Positions 6,321-8,954 of a DNA stretch of 8,954 bases are shown in pieces. Made by a program: the position numbers and the translations under genes. How positions within the stretch are numbered: position 1 is the stretch's first letter; every line of letters begins with the position of its first letter. Below the pieces are notes generated by a model. That model saw only the letters and a program-made list of their open reading frames with translations. It was not told the DNA's origin and did no database searches. This DNA is from Deltaproteobacteria bacterium (lineage in GTDB: Bacteria > Myxococcota > Polyangia > Polyangiales > B10-G4): the NCBI GenBank assembly GCA_019312705.1, contig JAFDCW010000393.1, positions 1 through 8,954 on the forward strand, written 5' to 3'.

Positions 6321-7229
6321 TCAACGCGACGATGCCCGGAGCGCTCGATAATCTGCCAACCGCCCCGCATAGCGGCGGGGATCGCGGGCGACCTCTACGG
6401 CTCGACCGAAAGCGGCTTCGGCCTCCTCGGGGCGGCCGAGTTCATGCAGGAGGATCCCCCGGCCGACGTGGGCGGGCGCAAATTCGTCCCAGCGAGCGAC
6501 TACTCGATCGTAGAGCGCCAGAGCCTCCCCGTGGCGCCCCTCGTTGATCAGGAGCGCCGCGAGGCCGAGGTAGAGGTCTCGGTGCTCGGGGTGCTGCGAT
6601 AGGCCGTCCCGAAAGGTGACCTCGGCCCCGGAAACGTCCCCGGCCCCGTGGCGCGCGAGGCCCAGGGCGTTCCAGGTCTCGGCGTGGCCGGGGGCCAATT
6701 CGACCGCCCGAGACAGGGGTTCGACCGCAGCCCCCGGCTCCCCCCACCGGAGGAGTCGGGTCCCCAGCACCCGAAACGGCCGCGGATCGTCCGGGGCGAC
6801 CTCCGCCGCCCGCCGGTAGGCCAGGGTCGCCTCGTCGTAGCGCCGGTTTAGCTCCCAGGTGAAGCCGACCCGAATCCTCGGCACAGGGTCGTCGGGGCGC
6901 AACAGGGCAACCCGCTCCCAGGCCTCCCGGGCCCGCTGCGGTCGGTCTGCGTGGGTCTCGGCATCGGCGAGGCGCACCCAGAGAGCCACGTCCTCGGGGG
7001 CGGCTTCGGCCGCCTCGCGGTATTCCCGGGCCGCGGCCTCGAAGCGCCCCTCGTCCATAGCCCGGTTGCCCCGAGCGACGGGGCCCGTAGCGCACGCCGA
7101 CAATGGCCCCAGGCAGGCCAAGGCGAGGGCTACCGAGGCCCAGGGTGAGAACCGGAGCCCGGGGAACCCTTGACGTCGCCCGACGACGCGCCGACGATGC
7201 CGGCGATGACCCGCGACGTCTTGATTCAA
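6321..7229 (-). CDS. TPR-repeat lipoprotein
   Basis: The product carries about seven tetratricopeptide repeats with 34-residue spacing, covering nearly the whole mature protein (about residues 51-283 of 302). Repeat hallmarks such as GRFEAAAREYREAAEAAPED, RYDEATLAYRRAAEVAPDD and GRPEEAEAAFGRAVEVA are clear. TPR arrays are protein-binding scaffolds. A hydrophobic stretch (WASVALALACLGPL) ends in the lipobox LSAC, so the mature protein should be an envelope lipoprotein and a substrate of the LspA encoded in this window. The start is the weak point: no ATG or GTG lies close to the signal sequence. The nearest usable codon is a TTG at 7227-7229, with GAGG two bases before it and a long Arg-rich n-region after it. 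Further in-frame starts are TTG at 7257-7259 and GTG at 7290-7295. All of these overlap the divergent gene at 7206. Its stop lies 32 bases from the PEGA start chosen here. Confidence 0.85.
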   Translation of the reverse strand: MNQDVAGHRRHRRRVVGRRQGFPGLRFSPWASVALALACLGPLSACATGPVARGNRAMDEGRFEAAAREYREAAEAAPEDVALWVRLADAETHADRPQRAREAWERVALLRPDDPVPRIRVGFTWELNRRYDEATLAYRRAAEVAPDDPRPFRVLGTRLLRWGEPGAAVEPLSRAVELAPGHAETWNALGLARHGAGDVSGAEVTFRDGLSQHPEHRDLYLGLAALLINEGRHGEALALYDRVVARWDEFAPAHVGRGILLHELGRPEEAEAAFGRAVEVARDPRRYAGRLADYRALRASSR

Positions 7230-7490
7230 GTCCTCGCCGCCGCCGTCGGCGTCGAGCAAAAATCGGATTCCTTCGAAGTCGGCGAGGGACACCACGTGAC
7301 GTTCTACGTCGGACAGCCCGGGCAGGCCATGGTCATCGGGGAGATCGCGTCAGGCGAGCTCCAGGATGGTTTCGTCGAGATCGTGGTCCGCGAGACCCAT
7401 ACGACGACGTTCCTCGACTACGAGGCAGTGCACGCGGTCGCCACGCGCCCGCCGAAGGAAGAGGAGAAGCGCCGCGCCGGGTTTGCATGA
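7206..7490 (+). CDS. Small conserved-looking protein of unknown function, coupled to NtrC-type regulator
   Basis: I do not recognise this 94-residue protein. It begins MTRDVLIQVLAAAVG, a likely helix. Its middle alternates hydrophobic and polar residues (HHVTFYVG, AMVIGEIASGEL, GFVEIVVRETHTTTFLDYEAVHAVAT), which suggests a small beta-sheet or beta-barrel. It ends in a highly charged tail (RPPKEEEKRRA). There is no signal peptide or membrane segment, so it is probably cytoplasmic. The stop TGA (7488-7490) overlaps the ATG of the response regulator (ATGA), which supports it being a real gene translated with that regulator. The ATG at 7206 is the simplest start; an in-frame ATG at 7197 and TTG at 7170 are alternatives, and none has a clear ribosome-binding site. 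Its 5' end overlaps the divergent TPR gene. A role in modulating or accompanying the regulator is inference from position only. Confidence 0.75.
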   Translation: MTRDVLIQVLAAAVGVEQKSDSFEVGEGHHVTFYVGQPGQAMVIGEIASGELQDGFVEIVVRETHTTTFLDYEAVHAVATRPPKEEEKRRAGFA

Positions 7491-8878
7491 GCGCGCGAAT
7501 CCTCGTCGTCGATGACGAAGCGGGCCTCCGCAAGATGCTGGAGATCCTCTTCCAGCGAGCCGGCTACGAAGTCGACACGATGCCGTCGGTGACACCGGCC
7601 CTTCTGCGCATCGAAACCGAGCCCCCCTACGACCTCGTCGTCACCGACCTCCTGATGCCCGACGGTTCGGGCATGCAGGTGCTCGAAAAGGCGCGAGATA
7701 AGGACGAGTCCACCCAGGTCGTGATGGTCACCGCCTACGCGACGACCGAGCAGGCCGTCGAGGCGATGCGAAAAGGGGCCTACGACTACGTTCAGAAGCC
7801 CTTTCGCAACGATGCTCTCAAGGCCACGGTCGAGAAGGCCCTCGAAAAGCGCGCCCTCCTCGACGAAAACCGGGCTCTCCGAGACGAGCGCCGCCACGCC
7901 CTCCGCGACCTCGTCGGCCGGAGCCCGGCGCTCCGGCAGGTCGCCGATCTCGTGGGCCGCCTCGCCGACGCGCCGACGAGCGTGCTCATCACCGGGGAGA
8001 GCGGCACCGGCAAGGAGGTCGTCGCCCGTTCGCTGCACACCGCCGGATGCCGCGCCACGAAGCCCTTCGTAGCCCTGAACTGCGGCGCCCTCCCCGAGGC
8101 CCTGATGGAGAGCGAGCTCTTCGGCCACGAGAAGGGTGCGTTCACCGGCGCCGCCACCGCCAAAGAGGGGCTCTTCCGCGCGGCTGCCGGGGGCACGATC
8201 TTCCTCGACGAGATCGGAGAGATGCCCGCGAGCGTGCAAGTGAAGCTGCTGCGGGTGCTCCAGGAGCGACGGGTGCGCCCGGTAGGCGGGGAGACCGAAA
8301 TCGAGGTCGATGTGCGAGTCGTCGCGGCGACGAACCGCGACCTCGAGGCCGGCATCCAGGACGGGACCTTCCGCCAGGACCTCTTCTACCGTCTCAACGT
8401 CGTGCACATCGCGGTCCCCCCTTTGCGCGAGCGCGCCGAGGACATCCCGCACTTGGCCGAACACTTTCTCTGGAAGTACGGCTCGCTCATGCACAAGCGC
8501 CTTCAATTCTCGCCCGAGGCACTCCGGTGGATCAGCAACCAGCCCTACCCCGGCAACGTCCGAGAGCTCGAAAACGTCATCGAGCGCGCGGTCACCCTCG
8601 CCGCGACGGACAAGATCACCCTCGAAGATCTGCCTCCCGGCGCCTCGGACGGCGAGCCGCGACTCGCCCCTTCGGTGGTGCTCCCGGATGAGGGCCTCGA
8701 TCTCGGGGCCTACCTGGCAGAGGTCGAGCGCAACTTGCTCATGGCTGCCCTCGAACGCTCCGGCGGCGTACGCACCGCCGCCGCCAAACTCCTGGGCATG
8801 AGCTTCCGGTCTTTCCGCTATCGCCTCGCAAAGCACGACTTCGACGAGGCAGACGAAGAGGGGGATTCCTCTCGATGA
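7487..8878 (+). CDS. Sigma-54-dependent response regulator, NtrC family
   Basis: The 463-residue product has the full three-domain layout of an enhancer-binding two-component regulator. The receiver domain (1-120) has acidic residues Asp9/Asp10, phosphoacceptor Asp54 in VVTDLLMPDG, Thr82 and Lys104 in the QKPF loop. The AAA+ domain (about 140-385) has Walker A GESGTGKE at 170-177, the sigma-54-contacting GAFTGA at 217-222, Walker B GGTIFLDEIGEM at 235-246, ATNRDL at 281-286, FRQDLFYRLNV at 295-305 and PGNVRELENVIERAV at 355-369. A Fis-type helix-turn-helix follows at about 426-450 (GGVRTAAAKLLGMSFRSFRYRL). All motifs for phosphorylation, ATP hydrolysis and sigma-54 contact are intact. The start ATG (7487-7489) overlaps the stop of the small upstream gene. 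The reading frame is open well upstream, but that part is the wrong frame of the small gene. No partner kinase or target promoter is visible. Confidence 0.96.
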   Translation: MSARILVVDDEAGLRKMLEILFQRAGYEVDTMPSVTPALLRIETEPPYDLVVTDLLMPDGSGMQVLEKARDKDESTQVVMVTAYATTEQAVEAMRKGAYDYVQKPFRNDALKATVEKALEKRALLDENRALRDERRHALRDLVGRSPALRQVADLVGRLADAPTSVLITGESGTGKEVVARSLHTAGCRATKPFVALNCGALPEALMESELFGHEKGAFTGAATAKEGLFRAAAGGTIFLDEIGEMPASVQVKLLRVLQERRVRPVGGETEIEVDVRVVAATNRDLEAGIQDGTFRQDLFYRLNVVHIAVPPLRERAEDIPHLAEHFLWKYGSLMHKRLQFSPEALRWISNQPYPGNVRELENVIERAVTLAATDKITLEDLPPGASDGEPRLAPSVVLPDEGLDLGAYLAEVERNLLMAALERSGGVRTAAAKLLGMSFRSFRYRLAKHDFDEADEEGDSSR

Positions 8879-8898
8879 GCTCCCGAGGGTCTCATTGA
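8875..8898 (+). other. Seven-codon ORF bridging the regulator and the next gene
   Basis: An ATG at 8875-8877 overlaps the regulator stop (ATGA) and opens a frame MSSRGSH that stops at TGA 8896-8898. That stop overlaps the TTG at 8895-8897 that begins the next reading frame (TTGA). The arrangement could pass ribosomes from one gene to the next, or be chance. No peptide function is suggested. Confidence 0.25.
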
Positions 8899-8954
8899 AG
8901 CCCGTCGTCGCCGCGGCCGCGTTGGTGATCGTGACGGGCGCGCTGCTCTCACCG
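8895..8954 (+). CDS. Start of a probable exported or membrane protein (runs off right edge)
   Basis: Only 20 codons are present. They start at a TTG (8895-8897) preceded by GAGGG with a five-base spacer, the best ribosome-binding site seen among the genes here. The peptide reads MKPVVAAAALVIVTGALLSP: one Lys, then a hydrophobic core, the shape of a signal peptide or first membrane helix. The mature part lies outside the window, so the family is unknown. It sits 16 bases beyond the stop of the NtrC-type regulator on the same strand and may be co-transcribed with it. A sensor kinase beginning with a membrane helix is one possibility, but nothing in these codons supports it specifically. Confidence 0.5.
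   Translation, partial: MKPVVAAAALVIVTGALLSP

Noticed and set aside
6289..6324. TTG at 6322-6324 as the definite PEGA gene start
   Set aside because: It would make a TTGA overlap but gives a long polar lead before the signal peptide; the GTG at 6286-6288 gives a normal one. Kept as an alternative only.
7103..7486. N-terminal extension of the NtrC regulator frame
   Set aside because: The added sequence is Arg-rich out-of-frame translation of the small upstream gene; the receiver domain begins naturally at MSARILVVDDE with an ATGA junction.
7418..8836. Minus-strand open frame of 472 residues opposite the NtrC regulator
   Set aside because: The plus strand encodes every motif of a full NtrC-family protein; the antisense frame is a codon-bias shadow.

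Overview
The window is GC-rich and gene-dense, with frequent GTG and TTG starts, gene pairs joined by 4-base overlaps and almost no intergenic space. Tandem LspA-type peptidases, a PEGA-domain protein, a TPR lipoprotein and an NtrC-type regulator together suggest a member of the Myxococcota (formerly Deltaproteobacteria), perhaps a Polyangia or Sandaracinaceae-like lineage. This placement is inferred from gene content and style; no rRNA or tRNA is present to confirm it.

Layout. Everything from the left edge to about 7229 lies on the minus strand, so it is read right to left. In transcription order it encodes: a seven-TPR lipoprotein (6321-7229); a double-PEGA protein with a C-terminal membrane anchor (5563-6288); an AUH/LiuC-like enoyl-CoA hydratase (4683-5474) six bases from an acyl-CoA dehydrogenase (3606-4676); an MscS-type channel with a periplasmic N-terminal domain (1968-3527); an ScsD/TlpA-like thioredoxin-fold oxidoreductase (1396-1902); a parvulin-type prolyl isomerase lipoprotein (787-1347); lipoprotein signal peptidase LspA (221-790); and the start of a second LspA-like protein that runs off the left edge (1-224). 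On the plus strand are an unrecognised 94-residue protein (7206-7490), a sigma-54-dependent NtrC-family response regulator (7487-8878) and the first 20 codons of a probable exported protein (8895 to the edge).

How the genes fit together. Most minus-strand products act in the envelope: two predicted lipoproteins, the peptidase that matures lipoproteins, a periplasmic foldase, a periplasmic disulfide enzyme, a mechanosensitive channel and a PEGA surface protein. The hydratase/dehydrogenase pair is a separate metabolic insert for acyl-CoA (possibly leucine or branched-chain) breakdown. The prolyl isomerase, LspA and LspA-like genes are joined by GTGA overlaps, so a lipoprotein is probably made together with its processing enzyme. 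The plus-strand regulator is translationally coupled to the small unknown protein, and no sensor kinase is visible in the window.

Most of the window looks like ordinary housekeeping and envelope sequence. The points most worth a second look are the tandem LspA pair, the short acyl-CoA dehydrogenase that seems to lack part of its C-terminal domain, the divergent TPR and small-protein genes whose 5' ends overlap, the small unknown protein itself, and a seven-codon ORF that bridges the regulator and the next gene by two 4-base overlaps. I found no mobile element, CRISPR array, RNA gene or clear novel system.
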